Shown piece by piece: positions 33,334-41,366 of a stretch of DNA of 64,000 bases (position 1 is the first letter of the stretch; every line of letters starts with the position of its first letter). The position numbers and the translations under genes are program-made. The stretch is from Microbacterium sp. CFH 31415. Its GTDB lineage: Bacteria; Actinomycetota; Actinomycetes; Actinomycetales; Microbacteriaceae. The DNA lies in contig NZ_JAKYXC010000003.1 in the NCBI RefSeq assembly GCF_022538185.1, positions 1 to 64,000 of the forward strand, in the 5' to 3' direction. A model generated the notes under the pieces. It was not told where the DNA came from. It saw only the letters and a list, made by a program, of their open reading frames with translations, and searched no databases.

Positions 33334-35913
33334 ATGGCGACGAAGCCTCCGAAAGCCGACATCGACGAGTCCCGCGTGCGCGTCACGCAGACCAAGCGCG
33401 TGGCCGTCGGCGTGCCCGCGGTGCTGCACGCGCTGCAGATCGCGAACGAGCAGATGGGCGTCACCCGTTCGGTGCAGACCCTGCTGCGGGTGAACCAGAA
33501 GGACGGTTTCGACTGCCCCGGCTGCGCCTGGCCCGAGGAGGACAAGCGCCACATCGCCGAGTTCTGCGAGAACGGAGCGAAGGCGGTCGCCGAGGAGGCG
33601 ACGCTGCGCCGCGTGGATCCCGAATTCTTCGCCGCCCACTCGATCGACGAGCTGCGCGCGCACGACGACTGGTGGCTGGGGCAGCAGGGGCGGCTGACGC
33701 ACCCGATGATCCTCGACGAGGGAGCGACGCACTACCGGCCGATCTCGTGGGATGACGCGCTGCGCGAGATCGCCGGAGCCATCGCCCAGGTGGCCGACCC
33801 CGACGAGACGGTGTTCTACACCTCGGGGCGCACCTCGAACGAGGCGGCCTTCCTGTACCAGCTGCTCGTACGAGGGATCGGCACGAACAACCTGCCCGAC
33901 TGCTCGAACATGTGCCACGAGTCGTCGGGCTCGGCACTCACAGAGACCATCGGCATCGGCAAGGGCACGGTGTCGATCGAGGACATCCACGAGGCCGACC
34001 TGCTGATCGTCGCAGGGCAGAACCCCGGCACCAACCACCCGCGCATGCTGTCGGCGCTCGAGAAGGCCAAGGCGCGCGGAGCCACCATCATCGCGGTGAA
34101 CCCGCTGCCCGAGGCGGGTCTCATGCGGTTCGAGAACCCGCAGACCGTGAAGGGCGTCGCCTTCCGCGGAACGAAGCTCGCCGATCAGTTCGCGCAGATC
34201 CGCCTCGGCGGCGACCAGGCGCTCTTCCAGGCCATCGGCAAGCATCTGCTCGAGGCCGAGGAGCGTGACGGCGGCGTGCTCGACCACGACTTCATCGCGG
34301 AGCACACGAGCGGCTTCGAGGCGTATCGACAGGCGAGAGCGGATGCCTCGTGGCGCGAGCTCGTCGAAGCCACGGGCCTGCCCGAGAAGACGCTGCGCCG
34401 CGTCGGCGAGGCGGTGCGCACCTCGAAGGCGACGATCGTGTGCTGGGCGATGGGCCTCACGCAGCACAAGCACTCGGTGCCGACGCTGCGCGACATCGTC
34501 AACGTGCTCCTGCTGCAGGGCAACATCGGGCGCCCGGGAGCCGGCGTCTGCCCGGTGCGCGGCCACTCCAACGTGCAGGGCGACCGTACGGTCGGCATCT
34601 ACGAGAAGCCGTCCGCTGCGTTCCTCGACGCCCTCGACGCCGAGTTCGGCTTCGCCGCACCGCGGGAGCACGGCTTCGACACCGTCGGAGCGATCCGCGC
34701 GATGCGTGACGGCGGGGTGCGGTTCTTCATGGGCATGGGCGGCAACTTCGTCTCGGCCACGCCCGACACCGCGGTCGTCGAGGCGGCGATGGCCCGAGTC
34801 GACCTCACCGTGCAGGTCTCGACCAAGCTGAACCGGTCGCACGTCGTCACCGGGCGGCGCGCGATCATCCTGCCGACGCTCGGCCGCACCGATCGCGATC
34901 AGCGCGGCGGGCGCGAGCAGCGGGTCACGGTCGAGGATTCGATGGGCGCCGTGCACGCGTCGCGCGGACGGCTCGCTCCGCCTTCGCAGGAGCTGCTCAG
35001 CGAGGTCGCGATCGTCGCGCGGCTATGCGGACTCCTCTTCGGGGACGCGGATGCCGCGGCATCCCCTCGCCTTCCGCTGTCGATCCCGCGAGGCGGGACG
35101 CCGCAGCAGGACGTCGATCGCGGGCAGGTCGAGCGCACCCCGGAGGAGGAGGCCGGCGGCTCCGACCCTGCCGAGGAGTCCGGCGCGGGCCCAGAACAGG
35201 TGGTCCGGCGAGCACAGGCCCCATCCGGCGTCGATCGTCCTGCCTACGCCGGAACACCTGTTCCGGGCAACGCGGGGTGGGGCAACGGGGAAGAGATGGC
35301 GGAGCTGCGGCATCCGCTCAACGTCCCCCGCGCCGACTGGACGGCACTCGAGGCCGATTACGCGCTGATCCGCACGCACATCGAGCGGGTCGTCCCGGGC
35401 TTCGACGACTACGAGGCGCGCATCGACAAGGGGCGCACGCTGCACCTGCCGAACGGTCCGCGCGACGCCCGACGGTTCGCCACGGCTGACGGCAAGGCCC
35501 GCTTCACGGTGAACCCGCTGGAGTACCCGCGCATCCCGCGCGGGCGCCTGCTGCTACAGACGCTGCGCTCGCACGACCAGTACAACACCACGATCTACGG
35601 CAAAGACGACCGCTACCGGGGCATCCACGGCGGGCGGCGGGTCGTGCTCGTCAACGCGAAGGACATCATGGCGCTCGGCTTCGCGCCGGACGAGATCGTC
35701 GACCTCGTGTCGGAGTGGACCGGCACCGACGGCCGGATCGAGGAGCGGCGCGCGGAGCGGTTCCGCATCGTGCCGTACCGGACACCGCGGGGCAACGCCG
35801 CCGCCTACTATCCCGAGACGAACGTGCTGGTGCCACTGGACTCCGTCGCCGACGTCAGCGGCACGCCGACCTCGAAGTCGGTGGTCGTCCGTCTCGAGCA
35901 CCGCGACCGCTGA
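33334..35913 (+). CDS. fdhF: FdhF/YdeP-type molybdopterin oxidoreductase (formate-dehydrogenase-alpha-like)
   Basis: 859 aa, against about 760 for YdeP-type enzymes. The early Cys cluster NQKDGFDCPGCAWPE...EFCENGAKA would hold the Fe-S centre. The molybdenum-ligand region is CSNMCHESSGSALTETIG, with Cys and no in-frame TGA for selenocysteine. The bis-MGD binding domain follows. Residues about 571-655 are a low-complexity insert that includes an in-frame hairpin repeat (residues about 619-645). Family members include formate dehydrogenase-like and acid-resistance enzymes; the true substrate is unknown. It needs MobA-made MGD and probably FdhD, both encoded nearby. Confidence 0.9.
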   Translation: MATKPPKADIDESRVRVTQTKRVAVGVPAVLHALQIANEQMGVTRSVQTLLRVNQKDGFDCPGCAWPEEDKRHIAEFCENGAKAVAEEATLRRVDPEFFAAHSIDELRAHDDWWLGQQGRLTHPMILDEGATHYRPISWDDALREIAGAIAQVADPDETVFYTSGRTSNEAAFLYQLLVRGIGTNNLPDCSNMCHESSGSALTETIGIGKGTVSIEDIHEADLLIVAGQNPGTNHPRMLSALEKAKARGATIIAVNPLPEAGLMRFENPQTVKGVAFRGTKLADQFAQIRLGGDQALFQAIGKHLLEAEERDGGVLDHDFIAEHTSGFEAYRQARADASWRELVEATGLPEKTLRRVGEAVRTSKATIVCWAMGLTQHKHSVPTLRDIVNVLLLQGNIGRPGAGVCPVRGHSNVQGDRTVGIYEKPSAAFLDALDAEFGFAAPREHGFDTVGAIRAMRDGGVRFFMGMGGNFVSATPDTAVVEAAMARVDLTVQVSTKLNRSHVVTGRRAIILPTLGRTDRDQRGGREQRVTVEDSMGAVHASRGRLAPPSQELLSEVAIVARLCGLLFGDADAAASPRLPLSIPRGGTPQQDVDRGQVERTPEEEAGGSDPAEESGAGPEQVVRRAQAPSGVDRPAYAGTPVPGNAGWGNGEEMAELRHPLNVPRADWTALEADYALIRTHIERVVPGFDDYEARIDKGRTLHLPNGPRDARRFATADGKARFTVNPLEYPRIPRGRLLLQTLRSHDQYNTTIYGKDDRYRGIHGGRRVVLVNAKDIMALGFAPDEIVDLVSEWTGTDGRIEERRAERFRIVPYRTPRGNAAAYYPETNVLVPLDSVADVSGTPTSKSVVVRLEHRDR
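35189..35268. repeat. 80-bp inverted-repeat element inside fdhF
   Basis: Two 30-base arms (35189-35218 and 35239-35268) around a 20-base loop, with about six mismatches. The inner match is GAACAGGTGGTCCGGCG against GAACAGGTGTTCCGGCG. It is read in frame, contributes about 27 residues and falls in the family-atypical insert, as a REP/MITE-like insertion would. Confidence 0.75.
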
Positions 35914-35920
35914 CGCTCTC

Positions 35921-35926
35921 TAGGCT
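35921..35926 (+). promoter_or_regulatory. -10-like box of moaB
   Basis: TAGGCT exactly six bases before ATG 35933; an own promoter 8 bases after the fdhF stop. Confidence 0.45.
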
Positions 35927-35932
35927 GGAGCA

Positions 35933-36412
35933 ATGAGCCGAGCCGCCGTCATCACCGTCTCCGACCGGTCGTCCTCGGGCGAGCGGGGCGACGCGAGCGG
36001 TCCGGTCGCCGTCGCCGCTCTGCGCGAGGCCGGGTTCGATTGCGCGGACGCGGTCGTCGTGCCCGACGGCGCCGACAGCGTCGAGCGCGCGCTGGTGGCC
36101 GAGATCCTGGCGGGAGCGAAGCTCATCGTGACCTCCGGCGGAACGGGCGTGGGCCCGCGCGACGAAACCCCCGAGGGCACGCGCCGCGTGGTGACGCGCG
36201 AGGTCCCCGGCATCGTCGAGGAGCTCCGTCGCCGCGGTGCCGCCGAGATGCCCGCCGGCATGCTGTCACGCGGGGTCGCCGGCGTCGCCGATCCGCACGG
36301 GGCGCTCATCGTGAATCTGCCCGGCTCGCCGAAGGGAGTCGTGTCGGGGATACCCGTGGTGCTGTCCGTCGCGCGGCATGTGCTCGACCAGCTCGGCGGG
36401 AGCGACCACTGA
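35933..36412 (+). CDS. moaB: MoaB/Mog-type molybdopterin adenylyltransferase
   Basis: 159 aa. AAVITVSDRSSSGERGDASGP and the MPT-binding TSGGTGVGPRDETPEGT followed by GIVEELRR are the MogA/MoaB signatures, and NLPGSPKGVVSGI is the closing motif. It adenylylates molybdopterin before MoeA inserts molybdate. In actinobacteria this single-domain form usually serves as MogA. It overlaps moaE (TGATG) and sits directly behind the molybdoenzyme gene. Confidence 0.92.
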   Translation: MSRAAVITVSDRSSSGERGDASGPVAVAALREAGFDCADAVVVPDGADSVERALVAEILAGAKLIVTSGGTGVGPRDETPEGTRRVVTREVPGIVEELRRRGAAEMPAGMLSRGVAGVADPHGALIVNLPGSPKGVVSGIPVVLSVARHVLDQLGGSDH

Positions 36413-36840
36413 TGTCGGCTGTGCGGCTCGCCGTGATCAGCCCGGAGCCCCTCGACCTGGCGGCGCATCTCGACGCCGTCGGCGACCCCGCGATGGGCGC
36501 GCTCACGACTTTCGTCGGTCGCGTGCGCGACCATGATCCGGATGCCGCGACCTCGGTCGTCGCCCTCGAGTACTCCGCGCACCCCGATGCCGCGACCGCG
36601 CTGCAGCGCCTCGCCGAGGAGGCGATCGGCACGGGTGACGCGCTCGTCGCGGTGTCGCACCGCATCGGCACGCTCGCGGTGGGCGACGCCGCCGTGGTGA
36701 TCGCGGTCGCCGCCCCGCATCGCGCCGAGGCCTTCGAGGTCTGTCGCGCGCTCATCGAGACGATCAAGACGGGGCTGCCGGTCTGGAAGCGCCAGGTCGA
36801 GGCGGATGGCACCGCCACCTGGCTCGGCCTCGGCGGCTGA
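36412..36840 (+). CDS. moaE: Molybdopterin synthase catalytic subunit
   Basis: 142 aa. TTFVGRVRDHD (start of the MPT synthase large-subunit fold), VVALEYSAHPDA, VSHRIGTLAVGDAAVVIAVAAPHRAEAF and the catalytic lysine loop KTGLPVWKRQ are all present. With MoaD thiocarboxylate it converts cPMP to molybdopterin. It is convergent with moaD, its partner, with 56 bases between stops. The start is fixed by overlap with moaB. Confidence 0.95.
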   Translation: MSAVRLAVISPEPLDLAAHLDAVGDPAMGALTTFVGRVRDHDPDAATSVVALEYSAHPDAATALQRLAEEAIGTGDALVAVSHRIGTLAVGDAAVVIAVAAPHRAEAFEVCRALIETIKTGLPVWKRQVEADGTATWLGLGG

Positions 36841-36896
36841 CCCATCGTCGTGACCCCGTCGTTCAGCGGGCGGGGGGTCAGCCGGCCGGGGGCGCG

Positions 36897-37130
36897 TCAG
36901 CCGCCCGCGAAGGGCGGCAGCACGTCGACCAGGTCGTCGTGGCCGAGCGTCGTCGCGTCATCGACGCGCGAGCCGCCGACGAGCACGGCGCAGCGCGGCA
37001 GGATCGTGCCGAGCCCGGGATGGTCGGCGGCAACGGCGCGTCTCAGGTCGCCGAGGGTCGCCTCGATCCGGCGCTCGGCGTCGCGGCCGGCGGCCTCCTG
37101 GGCCGCGGCGAAATAGCGGACGAGCGGCAC
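36897..37130 (-). CDS. moaD: MoaD, sulfur carrier subunit of molybdopterin synthase
   Basis: 77 aa. Beta-grasp fold with VRYFAAAQEAAG at the start, DDLVDVLPPFAGG at the end and the required C-terminal Gly-Gly, which is adenylylated by MoeB and then thiocarboxylated. GGGAGGAG lies upstream of GTG 37130, which overlaps the previous stop as TAGTG; GTG 37145 is the longer alternative. It is the last gene of the moeB-moeA-moaC-mobA run on this strand. Confidence 0.93.
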   Translation of the reverse strand: MPLVRYFAAAQEAAGRDAERRIEATLGDLRRAVAADHPGLGTILPRCAVLVGGSRVDDATTLGHDDLVDVLPPFAGG

Positions 37131-37402
37131 TACTGCTCCTCCCACACCGCCGCGAGCGCAGCCACGGCGTCGAGAGCCTCACGCACCTGGGCGGGATCGT
37201 CACCTGCGCGGCCGGCGACCAGCCCGGCGACGAACGCGCCGAGCGGGGCGGCCGGCCGTGCGACGCCGTTCGCGACGTCGCGCGTGAGGTCGAGCACCGC
37301 GGAGACGGGCACGTCGGCTTCGGCGAGCCCGAACTGCTGGCGCAGGGTGGCGGCCCACGCGTCGAGGGCTTCGGGCGGAAGGGTGCGGGACTGCTCGGTC
37401 AT
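37130..37402 (-). CDS. Small DUF6457-like protein associated with mobA
   Basis: 90 aa helical protein, ALDAWAATLRQQFGLAEADV...VLDLTRDVANGVARPAAPLGAFVAGLVAG. This domain is known in actinobacterial Moco loci, either alone or fused to MobA, and is annotated as DUF6457. Here it is a separate gene overlapping mobA by 4 bases and moaD by 1. An accessory role in MGD synthesis or transfer is inferred from this constant linkage; no catalytic motif is visible. Confidence 0.82.
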   Translation of the reverse strand: MTEQSRTLPPEALDAWAATLRQQFGLAEADVPVSAVLDLTRDVANGVARPAAPLGAFVAGLVAGRAGDDPAQVREALDAVAALAAVWEEQ

Positions 37403-38016
37403 GATGTCTCCTCGGCCTGGGCGGCCCGTGCCCGGGCCTCCTCCAGATCCTGCCATGTGTCGACGTCGCGGGTCAGGTCGTCGGGCGCGGCGACGACGAC
37501 GATGGACAGCTCGTCCAAGAGGGCGCGGACCGGTGCGTCCCGGCCCGCGTCGGGGAGGGCGGATGCCGCCGCCCGCAGAGCCCGGGTGCGGTAGACACCG
37601 ATCAGCCACTGCGGCCGGCTCGAGGCATCCGCCAAGCACATCCCGTCGCTCCCGGAGGGCACCAGCGGCAGATCCGTGACGAGCCGGCGCACCGCTGCTC
37701 CGACCGCCGGAAGGTCGCACGCGAGCAGGAGGGTCCACTCCGGGTCGGACGACGGGTCCCACGACGCGAGAGCCGCGACCACGCCCGCCGCCGGTCCGCC
37801 GAACGGCGGGCTCTCGCGGATCCAGCGGACGCGGAGCCCGGGATCGAGCACCGGTCCGACGACCGAGACGGGCTCGGCCCCGGCATCGGCGACAGCGGCC
37901 ACGGCGGCGCCGATCAGGGTGGTGCCGCCCACGTCGAAGAGCGGCTTCACCGCGCCACCGACGCGCGATCCCCGGCCGCCCGCGAGCAGGATCGCGCCCA
38001 GCGAGCCCGTGCTCAC
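37399..38016 (-). CDS. mobA: Molybdenum cofactor guanylyltransferase
   Basis: 205 aa. The NTP-transferase loop is LGAILLAGGRGSRVGGAVKPLFDVGG at the N-terminus, where family members have LAGG-x-S-x-RMG-x-DK; here the Met and Asp are replaced. The metal-binding Asp is in LLLACDLPAVGA. It joins GMP to molybdopterin to give MGD, needed by the FdhF enzyme. GTG 38016 begins one base after the moaC stop codon region. A CTP-using MocA-like activity is less likely given a bis-MGD client next door. Confidence 0.87.
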   Translation of the reverse strand: MSTGSLGAILLAGGRGSRVGGAVKPLFDVGGTTLIGAAVAAVADAGAEPVSVVGPVLDPGLRVRWIRESPPFGGPAAGVVAALASWDPSSDPEWTLLLACDLPAVGAAVRRLVTDLPLVPSGSDGMCLADASSRPQWLIGVYRTRALRAAASALPDAGRDAPVRALLDELSIVVVAAPDDLTRDVDTWQDLEEARARAAQAEETS

Positions 38017-38017
38017 G

Positions 38018-38494
38018 TCAGGCCTCGCCCGGACGATGCCAGGCGCCGCTCTTGCCGCCGGTCTTGGCGACGATGCGCACATCGTGGATCGCGGTGCCCT
38101 TGTCGATGCCCTTCACCATGTCGACGATCGCGAGGCCGGCGACGGACACCGCAGTGAGCGCCTCCATCTCGACGCCGGTGCGGTCGGCGGTGCGGACGGT
38201 CGCCTCGATCTCGACGCCGTCGTCGACGATGCGGAGGTCGACGGCCGCCCCGTGCACGCCGATGACGTGCGCGAGGGGGAGGAGCTCCGGGGTGCGCTTG
38301 GCCGCCTGGATGCCCGCGATGCGCGCGACGGCGAGGACGTCGCCCTTCGGCACGGTGCCGTCGCGCAGTGCTGAGACGACCTCGATCGAGCAGCGCACGA
38401 ACCCGCGGGCGGTCGCCGATCGCACGGTCGGCTGCTTCTGGGTGACATCGACCATGCGCGCGCGGCCGGCGTCGTCGAGATGAGTGAAGCTCAT
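38018..38494 (-). CDS. moaC: Cyclic pyranopterin monophosphate synthase
   Basis: 158 aa. MSFTHLDDAGRARMVDVTQKQPTVRSATA, KGDVLAVARIAGIQAAKRTPELLPLAH and TGVEMEALTAVSVAGLAIVDMVKGID are the MoaC signatures, with the active-site Lys in VKGID. It finishes cPMP formation from the MoaA product 3',8-cH2GTP. The start overlaps the moeA stop. It is physically separated from moaA, which lies 15 kb to the right. Confidence 0.95.
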   Translation of the reverse strand: MSFTHLDDAGRARMVDVTQKQPTVRSATARGFVRCSIEVVSALRDGTVPKGDVLAVARIAGIQAAKRTPELLPLAHVIGVHGAAVDLRIVDDGVEIEATVRTADRTGVEMEALTAVSVAGLAIVDMVKGIDKGTAIHDVRIVAKTGGKSGAWHRPGEA

Positions 38495-39738
38495 GTGATC
38501 AGCATGACATCGACGGGGTCCCCGGCGTCGACCCGGCCGACCTCGGCGGGCACCACGGCGTAGGCCTCGGCCCGGCCGAGACCGCCCGCGAGGTGCGAGC
38601 CGCCGCTCGTGGCGGGCACCGCGCGCCACGAGCCCGGGTCGCTGCGGTCGATCGTGACGGGAAGGTACTGCGCCCGGCCGGGCGGCGTGCGCCACGCGGT
38701 CGCGGCGGGAAGCCGCAGGACCGGTCTCCGCAGGTCGCGGCGACCCTGCATGCGCAGGAGTGCCGGGCGCACGAACACTTCGAACGACACGGCGGCGCTC
38801 ACCGGGTTGCCGGGGAGGCCGAACAGCAGCGTCCCCGACGGGGTGCGCCCGAAGCCCTGAGGCTTGCCGGGCTGCATGCGCACCCTGCGGAAGGCCATGC
38901 GGTCGCTCAGGGTGTTCTTGACGGGCTCGTACGCGCCGGCGCTGACGCCGCCGGTGAACACGACCAGGTCGGCGCCGAGGGCCTCCGCGGCGGTGATCGC
39001 CTCGCGTGGGCCGTCGCCTTCGTCGGACACGCTCGCGCGCAGCACGACCTCGGCGCCCGCGCCGGCGGCGAGCCCGGCCAGCAGCTCGCTGTTCGACTCG
39101 GGGATCTGGCCGCGCTCGAGCGGCGCCCCGGGCGCGACGAGCTCCGACCCGGTGGAGACGATCGCGACGCGCGGCATTCGCGCGACGGTGAGCCGTTCGA
39201 CGCCCGCCGCGGCCGCGGCAGCCACCTGCAGCGCGCCGACGAGGATGCCCGCCGGCAGCACGACATCGCCGACCACGGCGTCTTCGCCGCGACGGCGGAT
39301 GTGGGCTCCGGCTCGGGCGGGCGCGGCCAGGACCGTGATGTCGCCCAGCGAGTCGGCCAGGCCGCCCGCCGTGTCTTCGAAGGGCACGATGGCGGTGGCA
39401 TCGGAGGGCACCGGCGCTCCCGTCATGATCCGCGCGGCTTCGCCGGGAGCGAGCGCGGGGTCGAGGGCCGTGCCGGCGGGGAGGTCGGCCACGACGCGGA
39501 GGCGTGCGGGAGACTTCGGGTACGCACCGGCGACGTCGTCGAAGCGCACGGCGAACCCGTCCATCGCCGAGTTGTCGAACACCGGGATGTCGACGGCGGC
39601 CCGTACGTCCTCGCACAGCGTCCGTCCGAGCGCGGCGGCAAGCGGCACGTCGGCCGTGTCGACGGCCGGCGTCGTCTCGAGCACCGTCGCCAGGTGCTCC
39701 TCGATGTCGATGAGCGCGTCGTCGGCGTTCCCGGTCAC
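38491..39738 (-). CDS. moeA: Molybdopterin molybdenumtransferase
   Basis: 415 aa, four-domain MoeA. DIPVFDNSAMDGFAVR near residue 55, the GAPVPSDATAIVPFE segment, VAIVSTGSEL, VVFTGGVSAGAYEPVKNTL and LLFGLPGNPVSAAVSFEVFVRP near 325 are all typical. It inserts molybdate into adenylylated molybdopterin. GTG 39738 overlaps the moeB stop as GTGA. Confidence 0.95.
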   Translation of the reverse strand: MTGNADDALIDIEEHLATVLETTPAVDTADVPLAAALGRTLCEDVRAAVDIPVFDNSAMDGFAVRFDDVAGAYPKSPARLRVVADLPAGTALDPALAPGEAARIMTGAPVPSDATAIVPFEDTAGGLADSLGDITVLAAPARAGAHIRRRGEDAVVGDVVLPAGILVGALQVAAAAAAGVERLTVARMPRVAIVSTGSELVAPGAPLERGQIPESNSELLAGLAAGAGAEVVLRASVSDEGDGPREAITAAEALGADLVVFTGGVSAGAYEPVKNTLSDRMAFRRVRMQPGKPQGFGRTPSGTLLFGLPGNPVSAAVSFEVFVRPALLRMQGRRDLRRPVLRLPAATAWRTPPGRAQYLPVTIDRSDPGSWRAVPATSGGSHLAGGLGRAEAYAVVPAEVGRVDAGDPVDVMLIT

Positions 39739-40853
39739 GCGTGCTCCCGCACGACGACGGCCTCGGGCCAGGCATCCATGCCTCCGCTGAGGACGGATGC
39801 CTCGATCCCCGCGTCGCGGAGCGCCCGCGCGGCGCGCTCGGCTCGCACGCCCACCTTGCACACGACCACGACGGGTCCGGCGCCCACGGATGCAGGGTCG
39901 GCGAGCACGTCGCCGAGCGGCCGCTCGACGACGCCGGGCAGCACGCCCAGCGCCGTCTCCGACGGCTCCCGCACGTCGAGCAGCACCGCGCCCGCCTCGT
40001 GTGCGGCGACCGCGGCGTCGAGGCTCACGTGGGGGATCGGAGCGGCGGCCGCGGGCTCGGTTGTGGCCGGCGCTGCCGCGCTCGCTCCGGCCGGTCGCAG
40101 GGGGATCTCGTCGGTGCGGCCCCGCAGCGCGTCGATCACCATCACGCGACCGAGCAGGGGGTCGCCGACGCCCGCGATGAGCTTGATCGCCTCGGTGGCG
40201 AGCAACGACCCGGTCTGCAGGCACAGCGACCCGAGCACGCCGACCTGGGAGCACGTCGGCACCTCGCCGACCGTCTCGGGCGGATACAGGTCGCTCAGCC
40301 GTACGGCGGCCACGCCCGCGGGCGGCGCCGTCCAGAACACGGTGGCCTGAGCGTGGAACTCCTGCACGACGCCCCACACGAGCGGCACGCCGAGCCGCTC
40401 GCAGGCGGCGGCGACGGCATCCCGCGTCTGGAACGTGTCGGTGCCGTCGATGACGACGTGCGCGCCTTCCAGCAGCCGGGCGGCGTTGTCGCGCGTGAGG
40501 TGTGCGGAGACCGGAAGCACGACGGTCGTGGGCGAGAGATCGGCCGCGATGCGCACGGCCGAGTCGACCTTGGGCCGGCCCACGTCGCCGACTCGGTGCA
40601 TGACCTGACGCTGGAGATTGGATGCCTCGACCCCGTCGTCGTCGATGACGGTCAGGGTGCCGACTCCGGCGGCTGCGAGCGCGAGGACGACGGGCGACCC
40701 GAGTCCGCCTGCGCCGACGACGGCCACATGGGCGGCGGCGAGGCGGCGCTGAGCGATCTCGCCGAAGCCTGCCAGCACGCGGTGCCGCGCCGTGCGGATG
40801 CGCTCGTCGTCGTCGAGCTCCGCGACGGGCTCGACCAGCGGAGGAAAGGCCAT
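39735..40853 (-). CDS. moeB: MoeB/ThiF-type adenylyltransferase fused to rhodanese
   Basis: 372 aa. The E1-like domain (residues 1-255) has VAVVGAGGLGSPVVLALAAAGVGTLTVIDDD, NLQRQVMHRVGDVG and the conserved Cys in VPTCSQVGVLG. A short linker leads to a rhodanese domain (275-370) with the active-site Cys in VVVVCKVGVRAER. It is the MoeZ/MOCS3 layout: adenylylation of the MoaD C-terminus and sulfur transfer in one chain. It might also serve ThiS or CysO. TAGCCT six bases before ATG 40853 suggests a leaderless message for the moeB-to-moaD run. Confidence 0.92.
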   Translation of the reverse strand: MAFPPLVEPVAELDDDERIRTARHRVLAGFGEIAQRRLAAAHVAVVGAGGLGSPVVLALAAAGVGTLTVIDDDGVEASNLQRQVMHRVGDVGRPKVDSAVRIAADLSPTTVVLPVSAHLTRDNAARLLEGAHVVIDGTDTFQTRDAVAAACERLGVPLVWGVVQEFHAQATVFWTAPPAGVAAVRLSDLYPPETVGEVPTCSQVGVLGSLCLQTGSLLATEAIKLIAGVGDPLLGRVMVIDALRGRTDEIPLRPAGASAAAPATTEPAAAAPIPHVSLDAAVAAHEAGAVLLDVREPSETALGVLPGVVERPLGDVLADPASVGAGPVVVVCKVGVRAERAARALRDAGIEASVLSGGMDAWPEAVVVREHA

Positions 40854-40859
40854 GCCCTC

Positions 40860-40865
40860 AGGCTA
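40860..40865 (-). promoter_or_regulatory. -10-like box of the moeB operon
   Basis: TAGCCT on the minus strand exactly six bases before ATG 40853. Confidence 0.5.
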
Positions 40866-40961
40866 GCCGTGCACAGGAAAGCTGGGGCGTCCCACCCGAG
40901 GAGCGACCGTAGCATCCGCGGATGCGGCGATGGAAGGCTTTCTCATCCGCAAGCGCGGTGA

Positions 40962-40967
40962 TAGCGT
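40962..40967 (+). promoter_or_regulatory. -10-like box of the HTH-TOBE/modABC operon
   Basis: TAGCGT exactly six bases before ATG 40974; back to back with the moeB box about 100 bp away. Confidence 0.5.
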
Positions 40968-40973
40968 TCGCGC

Positions 40974-41366
40974 ATGCCCAGCTTCAAGATCGCTGACGCC
41001 GCGCGGCTGCTCGGCGTGAGCGACGACACCGTGCGTCGGTGGGTCGATGCAGGGACGCTGCCCACCACCGGAGCGACTCCGGCGGAGATCCCCGGTGACG
41101 CGCTCGCCGCCCGCGCCGTCGACCTCGCCGCCGCCGCGCCGGGCACGACCGACGTGCCGTCGAGTGCGCGCAACAGGTTCGTCGGCCTGGTGACGCGCGT
41201 ACAGCGGGACGGACTCATGGCGCAGGTCGACATCCAGTCCGGGCCGCACCGGGTCGTCTCTCTGATGTCGTCGGAGGCGGTCGACGAACTGGGGCTCGAG
41301 GTGGGCTCGCTCGCCGCCGCTGTCGTGAAGGCCACGCACGTCATCGTCGAGACTCCGAGAGTGTGA
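40974..41366 (+). CDS. HTH-TOBE (molbindin) protein, molybdate-responsive
   Basis: 130 aa. A MerR/excisionase-like HTH (FKIADAARLLGVSDDTVRRWVDAGTLPT) is followed by a TOBE/Mop domain (ARNRFVGLVTRVQRDGLMAQVDIQSG...LGLEVGSLAAAVVKATHVIVE). TOBE domains bind molybdate or tungstate. It is a short alternative to ModE and may regulate mod genes or store molybdate. Its TGA overlaps the modA GTG. It is divergent from the moeB operon, so one protein could read out both promoters. Confidence 0.88.
   Translation: MPSFKIADAARLLGVSDDTVRRWVDAGTLPTTGATPAEIPGDALAARAVDLAAAAPGTTDVPSSARNRFVGLVTRVQRDGLMAQVDIQSGPHRVVSLMSSEAVDELGLEVGSLAAAVVKATHVIVETPRV

Noticed and set aside
33334..35913. Selenocysteine in the FdhF-like enzyme
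   Set aside because: The frame has no internal TGA, and the Mo-ligand region carries Cys (NMCHE).
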